Assembly (NCBI RefSeq): GCF_008386315.1
Contig: NZ_CP043808.1
Coordinates: 3,348,001-3,412,000 of the forward strand
Reading direction: 5' to 3'
From: Serinicoccus marinus DSM 15273
Lineage (GTDB): Bacteria > Actinomycetota > Actinomycetes > Actinomycetales > Dermatophilaceae
DNA length: 64,000 bases
Shown: piece by piece, positions 17,631-25,611 of the stretch
Layout of the letters: each line of letters opens with the position of its first letter
How positions within the stretch are numbered: position 1 is the stretch's first letter
Notes under the pieces: generated by a model
The model's input: only the letters and a program-made list of their open reading frames with translations
The model's database searches: none
What the model was told of the DNA's origin: nothing
Translations under genes and position numbers: made by a program

Positions 17631-18599
17631 ATGCCCACGACGCGCGCCGAGCGCAGGACAACCCAGCGGCTCGAACGTGCCCGGCGGCACCGGCTCGCGC
17701 GAGAGCTGGCCGAGCCGCACGACGGGGTGGTCACGAGGCGGATGCTCCTGGAAGCCGGGCTGACACCAGGGCAGATCGCCACGGAGATCGACCACGGCGC
17801 GTGGAGTCGGGCGGGAGCGCATACCCTCTGCATCACCTCGGACGTGCCGAGCGGCCGTGCCCTGTGGTGGTGGGCCGTCTGGGAGTCCGGCACCCACAGC
17901 GTCCTGGACGGCGCGACGGCGTTGCTGGCTGCCGGGCTGCAGCACTGGGAGGAGCCGGTCATCCACGTCGCCGTGCCCAACAACGCCACGGTCCGCCGAC
18001 TGGAAGGGGTCCGGCACCACCGCCTGCGCGACCTGGGGCCGCGCATCACCTCGGGTCTTCGGCGCACACCACCCGACGTCGCGGTGGTCCGCGCGGCGCG
18101 ATGGGCCAGGACCGACCGGCAGGCGGCCACCCTCGTGGCGATGACCGTGCAGCAGCGGCTCGTGGCGCCGGACGCTCTGCTCGTCCGCTGGCAGCAGATG
18201 AGGCGGACCTGGGAGACCTCAGTGCTCGACGAGGTCATCAGGGACGTCTGCGACGGGGCTCACTCGCTCAACGAGCTGGACTTCGCCGCCGAGTGCCGTC
18301 GCCGCGGTCTTCCCGAGCCGACCCGGCAGGCCGTGCGCACCGGGCGCAACGGCCGGGTCTATCTCGACGTGTTCTGGGATGAGCTCGGCATCCACGTGGA
18401 GATCCACGGCGCCCAACACTTCCAGGGCACGGCCGGCATCGACGACGCCCTCCGGCACAACGACCTGCAGGTCCGCGACCGCACGCTGGTCAGCCTGCAG
18501 ATCCCGGTGCTGGGGCTGCGGACGACCCCGGAACCGTTCTTCCGGCAGCTCGGAGCCGCCCTCGAGGCGGCCCGACGACGGCTCGGACAGGCCGGCTGA
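17631..18599 (+). CDS. AbiEi-type HTH plus DUF559 (Vsr-like nuclease fold) protein
   Basis: A 322-residue protein of a common but uncharacterised actinobacterial family. Residues about 25-60 (DGVVTRRMLLEAGLTPGQIATEI) match the winged-helix start of AbiEi-type antitoxin proteins. Residues about 205-310 (NELDFAAECRRRGLPEPTRQ...RVYLDVFWDELGIHVEIHG) match DUF559, which shares the Vsr/PD-(D/E)XK endonuclease fold, with a plausible D..E.E core in YLDVFW...HVEIHG. There is no AbiEii partner next to it. It is bracketed on both sides by 38-bp palindrome arrays, and its start codon lies inside a GGTATGCC octamer. Function unknown. Confidence 0.8.
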   Translation: MPTTRAERRTTQRLERARRHRLARELAEPHDGVVTRRMLLEAGLTPGQIATEIDHGAWSRAGAHTLCITSDVPSGRALWWWAVWESGTHSVLDGATALLAAGLQHWEEPVIHVAVPNNATVRRLEGVRHHRLRDLGPRITSGLRRTPPDVAVVRAARWARTDRQAATLVAMTVQQRLVAPDALLVRWQQMRRTWETSVLDEVIRDVCDGAHSLNELDFAAECRRRGLPEPTRQAVRTGRNGRVYLDVFWDELGIHVEIHGAQHFQGTAGIDDALRHNDLQVRDRTLVSLQIPVLGLRTTPEPFFRQLGAALEAARRRLGQAG

Positions 18600-18984
18600 C
18601 CGGGAAAGGTGCGCCCCGGCGAGACTTCCACGGTCGGCACCACGTCAGAGGGCCGGGTGACCGGGGAATGCGCGCCGGGGCAGCACTTCCACGGTCGCAC
18701 CCGCCCGTCGACCGCTACCCGACCGGGGAAAAGGCGCCATGGCGAGACTTCCACGGTCACCCGCCCCCCCTTGCCGCGCCGGGGCAGCACTTCCACGGTC
18801 ACAAGCGCTGTCGAGGCAACGCCGACCGGCGAAAGCGCGCCGCGGCAGCATTTCCACGGTCACAACCGCTGTCGAGGGCAACGCCGACCGGCAAAGGCGC
18901 GCCGCGGCAGCATTTCCACGGTCGCACCCGCCCGCCGACCGCTACCCGACCGGGGAAAGGCGCCATGGCGAGACTTCCACGGTC
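18598..18984. repeat. Array of seven 38-bp palindromic units at 62-bp period
   Basis: Units at 18598-18635, 18659-18696, 18721-18758, a left-truncated copy ending 18800, 18824-18861, 18886-18923 and 18948-18984. Each starts GACCGG(G/C)GAA-like and ends (A/C)(T/C)TTCCACGGTC-like, with a GC-rich centre of CGCC/GGCG type. Spacers are 23-24 bp and fall into two recurring types (one with CGCTGTCGAGG, one with CCGACCGCTACCC), so the true unit is 62 bp in tandem. The array starts at the stop codon of the DUF559 gene and lies between convergent genes. It has REP/BIME character, not CRISPR. Confidence 0.88.
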
Positions 18985-19029
18985 ACGGGGCGGCGATCAG
19001 CGAGCGGCGCCTCGACGGGCGGACGCGGA

Positions 19030-19061
19030 ACGGCCCCGCCTCCCGGGGGAGACGGGGCCGT
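19030..19061 (-). terminator. Intrinsic-type hairpin after rplI
   Basis: ACGGCCCCG..CTCCC pairs with GGGAG..CGGGGCCGT (one mismatch, short loop), 31 bp beyond the rplI stop on the minus strand. It is a very stable GC-rich stem without a U-tract, and is the likely end of the rpsF-ssb-rpsR-rplI transcript. Confidence 0.7.
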
Positions 19062-19091
19062 ACGGCGTGTGCTGCGCGTGCAGCCGGCCGC

Positions 19092-19541
19092 TCAGGCGGA
19101 GGCGACGACGCTGACGGTGACGTCGGCGGCGAGGTCTTCGTGCAGGCGGACGTGCACGGCGTGGTCGCCGACGCTGCGGATCGGGGTGCGGACCTCGATC
19201 CGGCGCTTGTCGACCTCGGGGCCACCGCTGGCGGCGATCGCCTCGGCGATCTCGCCCGGGGTGACGGCACCGAAGAGGCGGCCACCGGACCCGGCGCGGG
19301 CCTCGACGGTGATCTCGGCGCCCTCGAGCCGGGCCTTGGCGGCGGCGGCGTCCTCGGCGCTCTTCACGGCCCGCTTGTCGCGGGCCGCCTTGATCGAGTC
19401 GACCTGCTTCTGGCCGCCCTTGGTCCAGGCGGTCGCCACCTTGCGGGGCAGCAGGTAGTTGCGGGCGTAGCCGTCCTTGACGTCGACGACGTCACCGGCG
19501 TCACCGAGGCCGGTGACAGGCTGGGTGAGGATGATCTTCAT
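19092..19541 (-). CDS. rplI: 50S ribosomal protein L9
   Basis: A 149-residue ribosomal protein that binds 23S rRNA at the base of the L1 stalk. The N-terminal globular domain MKIILTQPVTGLGDAGDVVDVKDGYARNYLLP is the family signature; a long connecting helix (about residues 42-75) leads to the C-terminal RNA-binding domain. It is the last gene of the rpsF-ssb-rpsR-rplI operon, 24 bp after rpsR, and is followed by a strong hairpin. Confidence 0.98.
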   Translation of the reverse strand: MKIILTQPVTGLGDAGDVVDVKDGYARNYLLPRKVATAWTKGGQKQVDSIKAARDKRAVKSAEDAAAAKARLEGAEITVEARAGSGGRLFGAVTPGEIAEAIAASGGPEVDKRRIEVRTPIRSVGDHAVHVRLHEDLAADVTVSVVASA

Positions 19542-19565
19542 GATGCGCTCCTGATGCGACCGGGC

Positions 19566-19802
19566 TCAGCGGGCGGAGCTGCTGTAGGGCAGCAGCGCCA
19601 TCTCGCGGGCATTCTTCACGGCACCGGCGATCCGGCGCTGCTCCTGCACGGAGACGCCGGTCACCCGACGGGCACGGATCTTGCCGCGGTCGGAGATGAA
19701 CTTGCGCAGCAGCGCGGTGTCCTTGTAGTCGATCGACTCGATCTTGGCGGACTTGAGCGGGTTCGCCTTCTTCTTCGGCTTGCGCATGACGGGCTTGGCC
19801 AT
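19566..19802 (-). CDS. rpsR: 30S ribosomal protein S18
   Basis: A 78-residue small-subunit protein that binds with S6 to the central domain of 16S rRNA. Recognisable by [31 protein letters not shown] sequence and the basic N-terminus [15 protein letters not shown]. No CxxC zinc pair is present, so this is the zinc-free (C-minus) form. It lies between ssb and rplI, the standard order. Confidence 0.98.
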   Translation of the reverse strand: MAKPVMRKPKKKANPLKSAKIESIDYKDTALLRKFISDRGKIRARRVTGVSVQEQRRIAGAVKNAREMALLPYSSSAR

Positions 19803-19888
19803 CGTGGTGCTCTCCCCTTTCGTGAGAGCCCGAGCTCATCGCTCGGGATGGTGGGTGTGTTCGTGGTGGTGCTGTGGAGGGTGGCCGA

Positions 19889-20509
19889 TCAGAACGGCGG
19901 CTCGTCGTAGGACGGCGCGCCGCCCCAGCCCGAGCCCCCGCCGGAGTTGCCGGCGTTGCCGCCGGTGCTGCTGGCGCCGCCGGTCGCCCAGGGGTCGTTG
20001 GCCGGGGCCTGCTGGCCCCCGGACTGCTGCCCGCCGGCGTTGCCGCCGCCGGAGTAGCCGCCCTGCTGACCACCCTGTCCGCCCTGGCCCTGACCGCCCT
20101 GCTGGCCGCCACCCTGCCAGCCGCCGCCGGAGCCACCCTGGCCGCGCTGGGCCTTGGTGACCTGGGCGGTGGCATACCGCATGGACGGACCGACCTCGTC
20201 GACCTGCATCTCCATGACCGTGCGGTTCTCGCCCTCCTGGGTCTGCCAGGAGCGGGAGACCAGCCGGCCGGTCGCGATGACGCGGTCGCCGCGGTGCAGC
20301 GACTCCGACGCGTGCTCGGCCGCCTCGCGCCACACCGAGCACCGCATGAACAGCGTCTCGCCGTCCTTGAACTCGTTGGTCTGGCGGTCGAACTGCCGCG
20401 GGGTGGACGCCACCGTGAAGTTGGCGACGGCCGCACCGCTGGGGGTGAAGCGCAGCTCGGGGTCGGCGGTCAGGTTGCCGACGACGGTGATCGGAGTCTC
20501 TCCGGCCAT
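19889..20509 (-). CDS. ssb: Single-stranded DNA-binding protein
   Basis: A 206-residue SSB. The OB-fold covers about residues 1-112 ([31 protein letters not shown], then [18 protein letters not shown]). Residues about 118-190 are a Gly/Gln-rich low-complexity linker, and the protein ends in the acidic tip SYDEPPF that recruits replication and repair partners. It sits between rpsF and rpsR as in most bacteria and is co-transcribed with them. Confidence 0.98.
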   Translation of the reverse strand: MAGETPITVVGNLTADPELRFTPSGAAVANFTVASTPRQFDRQTNEFKDGETLFMRCSVWREAAEHASESLHRGDRVIATGRLVSRSWQTQEGENRTVMEMQVDEVGPSMRYATAQVTKAQRGQGGSGGGWQGGGQQGGQGQGGQGGQQGGYSGGGNAGGQQSGGQQAPANDPWATGGASSTGGNAGNSGGGSGWGGAPSYDEPPF

Positions 20510-20571
20510 GTCAGGTGCTCCTCGCGTTGCTGTCGGTCAGGTCAGGGGTTCGGGGTGTGCCGGGTCGCGAC

Positions 20572-20859
20572 TCAGGCGTCGCGGCGCAGCAGCTTGGTCC
20601 GCAGGACGGACTCGTTGAGGCCCAGCTGGCGGTCTAGCTCCTGGGCGGTGGCGGGCTCGGCGGTGAGGTTGACCACCGCGTAGATGCCCTCGGCCTGCTT
20701 CTTGATCTCGTAGGCCAGCCGGCGGCGGCCCATGACGTCGATCTCGTCGACGGAGCCACCGTCCTTGCCGACGACGGCGAGCATCTTCTCCAGCGTGGGC
20801 TGGAGCGTGCGCTCGTCGGTCTCGGGGTCGAGGATGATCATGAGTTCGTACTGACGCAT
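20572..20859 (-). CDS. rpsF: 30S ribosomal protein S6
   Basis: A 95-residue small-subunit protein ([27 protein letters not shown]...) that pairs with S18. The start at 20859 is chosen because it gives the conserved MRQYE N-terminus, with AAGGAGG about 12 bases upstream; an upstream in-frame start would add a non-conserved 12-residue tail. First gene of the rpsF-ssb-rpsR-rplI operon. Confidence 0.97.
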   Translation of the reverse strand: MRQYELMIILDPETDERTLQPTLEKMLAVVGKDGGSVDEIDVMGRRRLAYEIKKQAEGIYAVVNLTAEPATAQELDRQLGLNESVLRTKLLRRDA

Positions 20860-20890
20860 GCGGAAGACCCACCTCCTTCGGTCTGTAGCG

Positions 20891-20909
20891 GTCACGGTCT
20901 CTCCGTGAC
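20891..20909 (-). promoter_or_regulatory. Leader hairpin upstream of rpsF
   Basis: GTCACGG, five bases, CCGTGAC is a perfect 7-bp stem about 32 bp before the rpsF start. Its position fits a 5' leader structure, perhaps related to the known S6:S18-binding leaders of rpsF operons, but the diagnostic bulge of that motif was not established. Confidence 0.35.
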
Positions 20910-20973
20910 AGGAGGGTCATACGTCGCACCGCTGCCCTGCCAGCATGCCACCGAGCGGTGAGCCGTGCAGGAG

Positions 20974-20982
20974 TTGTCCACA
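20974..20982 (+). promoter_or_regulatory. DnaA box in the rpsF-ugd gap
   Basis: TTGTCCACA is an exact match to the actinobacterial DnaA box. It lies in the 319-bp divergent gap 20860-21178 that must hold the promoters of the rpsF operon and of the polysaccharide gene at 21179. A single box may be chance; apart from this site and the hairpin at 20891, nothing else was seen in the gap. Confidence 0.35.
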
Positions 20983-21178
20983 GCCGCAGGGCTCGCCGAG
21001 CGACGCGGACCGCGGTGAACCCGACCACGATACCGGGCGCCGCCGCGCGCCGCCTAATCCGCACCTCGTCTCCTGCCTCGTCCCGGGCGGCTCCTGCGCG
21101 ACGCCGCACCGGGCGCCGCCTCATCGGCTTCTCACCCGCGCCACGACATACTGTGCCGGACCGAGCAGAGGGAGAAGC

Positions 21179-22345
21179 ATGAAGATCGCGATCGCCGGCA
21201 CCGGCTACGTGGGGCTCTCGTTGGCCGTCGTCCTGGCCCAGCACCACGAGGTGTGCGCGCTGGACATCGACACCGCCAAGGTGGCCGAGATCAACGCGCG
21301 CCGCAGCCCGATCCACGACCCCGAGATCAGTGACTACCTCGCGACGCGCGAGCTGGACCTGCGGGCGACCACCGACCCCGAGGAGGCCTACGCGAGTGCG
21401 CAGTGGGTGGTGGTGGCGACCCCCACCGACTACGACACGGTGACCAACTTCTTCGACACCCGCAGCGTCGAGGCGGTCGTCGCGGACGTCCGCCGGATCA
21501 ACCCCGGCGCCGCGATCGTCATCAAGTCCACGATCCCCGTCGGCTACACCGAGGGCCTCCGCGAGCAGCACCCCGGCGCCACCATCCTGTTCAGCCCGGA
21601 GTTCCTGCGCGAGGGCCGCGCGCTGCACGACAACCTGCACCCGTCCCGGATCATCGTCGGCGACACCACCGAGCGCGGTCAGGAGTTCGCCGACCTGCTC
21701 CTGGAGGGTTCCCTGCACGACGACGTGCCGGTGCTGCTCACCGGCTCCACCGAGGCCGAGGCGATCAAGCTCTTCGCCAACACCTACCTGGCGATGCGCG
21801 TCGCCTACTTCAACGAGCTCGACACGTATGCCGTGACCCGCCAGCTCGACACCCGCCAGATCATCGAGGGCGTGGGTCTGGACCCGCGCATCGGGGCGCA
21901 CTACAACAACCCGAGCTTCGGCTACGGCGGCTACTGCCTGCCCAAGGACACCCGGCAGCTGCTCGCCAACTACGGCACCGTGCCGCAGACCCTCATCACC
22001 GCGGTCGTGGACGCCAACACGACCCGGATGGACTTCATCGCCGCCGACATCCTCGACCGGCACCCGCGACGCGTCGGGATCTACCGCCTCATCATGAAGG
22101 CCGGGTCCGACAACTTCCGCGCCTCGAGCGTCCAGGGCGTCATGTCGCGGCTCCAGGCGCGCGGGGTCGAGATCGTCATCTACGAGCCCTCCTTCGAGGG
22201 CGAGACCTTCCAGGGCTGCCGCGTGCTGCGCGACCTGCCGGCGTTCACCGAGGCGGCCGACGTCATCATCGCCAACCGGCTGGACGAGCACAGCGACGAC
22301 TTCGGCGACAAGCTCTACACCCGGGACCTCTACGGCCGGGACTGA
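21179..22345 (+). CDS. ugd: UDP-glucose 6-dehydrogenase (short Ugd type)
   Basis: A 388-residue cytoplasmic enzyme that oxidises UDP-glucose to UDP-glucuronate with two NAD+. The N-terminal Rossmann motif is GTGYVG (residues 7-12), and the catalytic cysteine is at about 253 in [11 protein letters not shown]. Other signatures: [18 protein letters not shown] and [19 protein letters not shown]. The length matches the short Gram-negative/streptococcal Ugd class (UDP-GlcDH of the HasB/KfiD kind). The ATG at 21179 has AGAGGGAGAAG upstream. It opens the polysaccharide locus and supplies one of its two acidic sugar precursors. Confidence 0.92.
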   Translation: MKIAIAGTGYVGLSLAVVLAQHHEVCALDIDTAKVAEINARRSPIHDPEISDYLATRELDLRATTDPEEAYASAQWVVVATPTDYDTVTNFFDTRSVEAVVADVRRINPGAAIVIKSTIPVGYTEGLREQHPGATILFSPEFLREGRALHDNLHPSRIIVGDTTERGQEFADLLLEGSLHDDVPVLLTGSTEAEAIKLFANTYLAMRVAYFNELDTYAVTRQLDTRQIIEGVGLDPRIGAHYNNPSFGYGGYCLPKDTRQLLANYGTVPQTLITAVVDANTTRMDFIAADILDRHPRRVGIYRLIMKAGSDNFRASSVQGVMSRLQARGVEIVIYEPSFEGETFQGCRVLRDLPAFTEAADVIIANRLDEHSDDFGDKLYTRDLYGRD

Positions 22346-22381
22346 CCTGCTCGACCTGGACCCCCGGCGGTCCCTGGCACG

Positions 22382-24454
22382 ATGGGCGGCATGCCGCGAT
22401 CGGGTGGTTCAACGGGCCAGGACCGTCGTCGCGACATCGAGGGGTTGCGGGCGATCGCGGTCCTGGCGGTCCTGCTCTACCACCTGCGCGTGCCCGGCCT
22501 CGGCGGCGGCTTCGCCGGGGTCGACGTCTTCTTCGTCATCTCCGGCTTCCTCATCACCGGGCTGCTGCTGCGGGAGGTCGAGCGCACCGGCCGGGTCTCG
22601 CTGCGCGAGTTCTACGCCCGGCGCGCGCGCCGCCTCCTCCCGGCCGCCCTGGTGGTCATCGCCCTGACCTTCGCCGCCTCCTGGGTGGTGCTGTCCCCGA
22701 CCACCCGTCCGGACCTGGTCGCCGACGTCCTCGGCTCCACCCTCTACGTCGTCAACTGGGTCCTGGCCGCCCGGTCCGTCGACTACCTCGCCGAGGGCGC
22801 CGGGGTCTCCCCGCTGCAGCACTACTGGTCGCTGGCCGTCGAGGAGCAGTTCTACTTCGTCTGGCCGCTGCTCGTCCTGTTCGGGCTGACGCTCGCCGCA
22901 CGCAGCCGGTATGCCCCCCGCCGGGTCCTGCTCGCGCTGCTCGCCACCCTGACCGTCGCCTCCCTCGTCTGGTCCGTGGTGGCGACCGCGCAGAGCCCGA
23001 CGACGGCATACTTCGTCACCCCGACGCGGCTGTGGCAACTGGGTGCCGGGGCGCTGCTCGCCTTCGCCGTCCCCGCGCTGCGCCGGTGGCCGCCCGGGGT
23101 GGCCCAGGTGATGGCCCTGCTGGGGCTCGCCCTCGTCGTGACGACCGTCCTCGCGGTGGACAGCTCGACACCCTGGCCGGGCTCGGCCGCCCTCCTCCCG
23201 GTGCTCGGCAGCGCCATGGTCCTCGCGGCCGGCTCGACGGGACACCCCACCCTGGTGTCTCGGGTGCTGGGCCTGCCGCCGATGGTGCTGCTCGGCGGCC
23301 TGTCCTACAGCATCTACCTCATCCACTGGCCGCTGCTCGTGCTGGTGGAGGAGCAGCGCGGGGCGCTCGGGCCGGTCGGCCTCACCCTCGTCGGCCTCGG
23401 CACGATCGGGCTCGCCGCGCTCATGCGGGTGCTGGTGGAGGACCCGGTCCGGTTCGGCTCCGGGCTCGCCGGCCGGCCCGGACGGACCCTCGTGGCCGCC
23501 GGCACGGGCATGGCCGTGCTGTCAGTCGCCGCCGGTGTGGCCTGGGCGACCCGGCCCACGCTCGGCGAGACGACGACCGCCGGCCCCGCGGCCCTGGTCG
23601 CGGACCCGTGGGACTCGCGGTGGGAGCTGCGTGAGGACCCGCGCTCCGCCTACGACACCGAGGGCCCGCTGCAGCCCGATCCCGCGCTGGCTCGCGAGGA
23701 CGTGCCCACCTACTACGACCACGGCTGCCAGATCCAGGACGGCGTCGCGATGTTCGACACCAGCTGTGTCTACGGCGACCCCGACGCGGAGACGGTGGTC
23801 GCGCTGTGGGGCGACTCCAAGCTCGGGCAGTACGCCTCGGCCCTGGACGCCATCGCGCTGCGGGAGTCGTGGCGGCTGGAGTACTACCTCAAGAGCGCCT
23901 GCTCCCCGACGGTCCGCGGTGCGGTCGCCGAGGACTGCAACGCCTTCGGCCGCGCCACGGTCGAGGAGCTGATCGCCGACCCGCCGCACCTGGTCGTCAT
24001 CGGCTCCGGCGGCTTCGAGGAGCCGGAGCAGGAGGGCATGGTCGAAGGGGTGCGCACCCTGATCGATGCGGGGATCGACGTCGTCGTCGTGGACGACAAC
24101 CCGCACCCCGACCAGGCGGCCTATGAGTGCGCGGCCGAGCACCCGCGCGACCTGCTGGCGTGCGAGCGCCGGCCGAAGGACACCAGCGGGCGGCCCTTCC
24201 TCGCGCTTGTGCACGAGGCCACGGGGGCACCGGTGATCGACCCGAACCCGTGGATCTGCCCCGAGGAGGACACCTGCCCGGTGGCGATCGGCGGGCAGCT
24301 GGTCTACCGGCAGGGCAGCCACATCACCGACACCTACGCCCGCTCGCTCACCCCCTTCCTCTACCGCGGGCTCGCCGAGCTGGGCCTCACCGCGGCCTCC
24401 GCCCGGGACATCGCGCTCGACGACGTTCCGGCACGGCCGGGGGATGCGCGGTGA
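22382..24454 (+). CDS. Acyltransferase 3 (OafA/YrhL) with SGNH domain
   Basis: A 690-residue membrane acyltransferase that O-acylates surface polysaccharides. Residues about 20-385 are the ten-helix acyltransferase-3 domain with the RDIEGLRAIAVLAVLLYH motif, FFVISGFLITGLLL, and PLQHYWSLAVEEQFYFVWPL. The C-terminal 300 residues are an external SGNH esterase-like domain with GDS in ALWGDSKLGQ, the VVIGSGG block and the late catalytic histidine in GSHITDTYARSL. ATG 22382 or 22391 could be the start; neither has a strong RBS. It lies 36 bp after ugd and probably decorates the polymer made by this locus. Confidence 0.9.
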   Translation: MGGMPRSGGSTGQDRRRDIEGLRAIAVLAVLLYHLRVPGLGGGFAGVDVFFVISGFLITGLLLREVERTGRVSLREFYARRARRLLPAALVVIALTFAASWVVLSPTTRPDLVADVLGSTLYVVNWVLAARSVDYLAEGAGVSPLQHYWSLAVEEQFYFVWPLLVLFGLTLAARSRYAPRRVLLALLATLTVASLVWSVVATAQSPTTAYFVTPTRLWQLGAGALLAFAVPALRRWPPGVAQVMALLGLALVVTTVLAVDSSTPWPGSAALLPVLGSAMVLAAGSTGHPTLVSRVLGLPPMVLLGGLSYSIYLIHWPLLVLVEEQRGALGPVGLTLVGLGTIGLAALMRVLVEDPVRFGSGLAGRPGRTLVAAGTGMAVLSVAAGVAWATRPTLGETTTAGPAALVADPWDSRWELREDPRSAYDTEGPLQPDPALAREDVPTYYDHGCQIQDGVAMFDTSCVYGDPDAETVVALWGDSKLGQYASALDAIALRESWRLEYYLKSACSPTVRGAVAEDCNAFGRATVEELIADPPHLVVIGSGGFEEPEQEGMVEGVRTLIDAGIDVVVVDDNPHPDQAAYECAAEHPRDLLACERRPKDTSGRPFLALVHEATGAPVIDPNPWICPEEDTCPVAIGGQLVYRQGSHITDTYARSLTPFLYRGLAELGLTAASARDIALDDVPARPGDAR

Positions 24455-24474
24455 CCGCCGGCACCGCCACCGCG

Positions 24475-25611
24475 TCAGCCCCGCCCCGGGCCGCACCACT
24501 GCGCGCACGGCACGATGCGCGGCGCCCAGGCACCCGGTTCCGCCGAGCGCGACACGTGCCCCTGCGGGTAGAGCTCGGGCATCGGGTGCTGCCCGTGGAG
24601 GATCCCCGGCGGACGGCCGGCCACGAGGTCGAGCTCGAGCCGGTTCGCGGCGTGCTCCCAGCCGCGACCCATCGCGTCGTCATGATGGGGCTTGAAGGGC
24701 TGTCGACCGCCAGGTGTCCGGGTCAGCTCGCCCAGCACCACCCCGCGCTCGGTGCCGTAGAGGTCGACCCGCACGAAGGGCAGCCCGACGGCGCGGGAGA
24801 GGTGACGCGCGATCCCGACCATCTCGGGCAGGTCGTCGGGCGGCGCAATGCTGTCGTCGGAGTCCCGGCCGATCATCACCGCGCCGAGGTCGGCGCCCTC
24901 GGCGTCGACGTAGCGGAACCCCATCGACCGCAGGTGCCCGTGGCGCGGCACGCGGCGCAGCATCACGTGCTGCACCTCGCCGTAGCTGACGTTGATCTTC
25001 ACGTCGTCCGGGATCGGACCCCCGCCGGGCTGCCGCAGCACCTCCTCGGCGAAGAAGGGGCCGCTGATCCGACCGCGGGAGGCCCGGTCCACGAAGTGCA
25101 CGCGCACCTCGTCACCGGTCAGGCGCCGGACGCCGTCGATGGTCTCGTAGCGGCCCTCCGCGAGCCGCCGCAGCGGGAGCACGCCGTGGCTGCCGGCCCC
25201 GCCGTCGGACTTCAGTACGACCTCCTCCGGCAGCTCGGCGAGGTCGATCTGCGCGGCATCCTCCCAGACCGCGAGGACCTGCGGCACCGGGATGCCGTGG
25301 CTGGCCGCAAGTCGGTAGTTGCGCAGCTTGAACGGCAGGTGCCGCAGCGGGTGCCGCCGCTCGGGGTCGAGCTGGCGCAGGTCCTCCGTCATCCTTCGGA
25401 GCGTGATGAGGTGCTGCGTGAAGCTCGAGCGCTGCGCCAGCTCGTCCGGGTCGACGAGCTTCGCGGCGCGGTCCCGCTCGTCCGCGAGCTGCTGCTCCAG
25501 GGCGTCACGGGTGCGCTCCAGCTCCCGGATGCGGCGGTTGCGGGCGCGCAGCTCGGCGTCCCGCTTCGCCAGGGGTGGGACGCGCTTGACGACCTCGCGG
25601 CGCAGGTTCAT
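24475..25611 (-). CDS. TupA-like ATP-grasp protein
   Basis: A 378-residue cytoplasmic enzyme of the ATPgrasp_TupA family, named after the teichuronopeptide gene tupA. After a basic coiled-coil N-terminus (residues about 20-75), the ATP-grasp core shows VLKSDGGAGSHGV, FFAEEVL, PDDVKINVSYGEVQHV and, near the end, VRVDLYGTERGVVLGELTRTPGGRQPF, the family hallmark. ATP-grasp enzymes form amide or ester bonds through acyl-phosphates, so it may attach amino acids or peptides to an acidic polymer (inference). Its ATG overlaps the stop of the upstream glycosyltransferase gene (ATGA). It is convergent with the acyltransferase gene, 20 bp away. Confidence 0.82.
   Translation of the reverse strand: MNLRREVVKRVPPLAKRDAELRARNRRIRELERTRDALEQQLADERDRAAKLVDPDELAQRSSFTQHLITLRRMTEDLRQLDPERRHPLRHLPFKLRNYRLAASHGIPVPQVLAVWEDAAQIDLAELPEEVVLKSDGGAGSHGVLPLRRLAEGRYETIDGVRRLTGDEVRVHFVDRASRGRISGPFFAEEVLRQPGGGPIPDDVKINVSYGEVQHVMLRRVPRHGHLRSMGFRYVDAEGADLGAVMIGRDSDDSIAPPDDLPEMVGIARHLSRAVGLPFVRVDLYGTERGVVLGELTRTPGGRQPFKPHHDDAMGRGWEHAANRLELDLVAGRPPGILHGQHPMPELYPQGHVSRSAEPGAWAPRIVPCAQWCGPGRG

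Noticed and set aside
16641..18599. Single 652-codon frame covering the MATE gene antiframe and the DUF559 gene
   Set aside because: The first 330 codons are an out-of-frame reading of the MATE gene; the real start is at 17631.
18598..18984. CRISPR-like look: 38-bp repeats separated by 24-bp spacers
   Set aside because: Spacers are near-identical to each other in two classes, repeats vary and are long palindromes, and no cas gene is near. It is a tandem 62-bp repeat.
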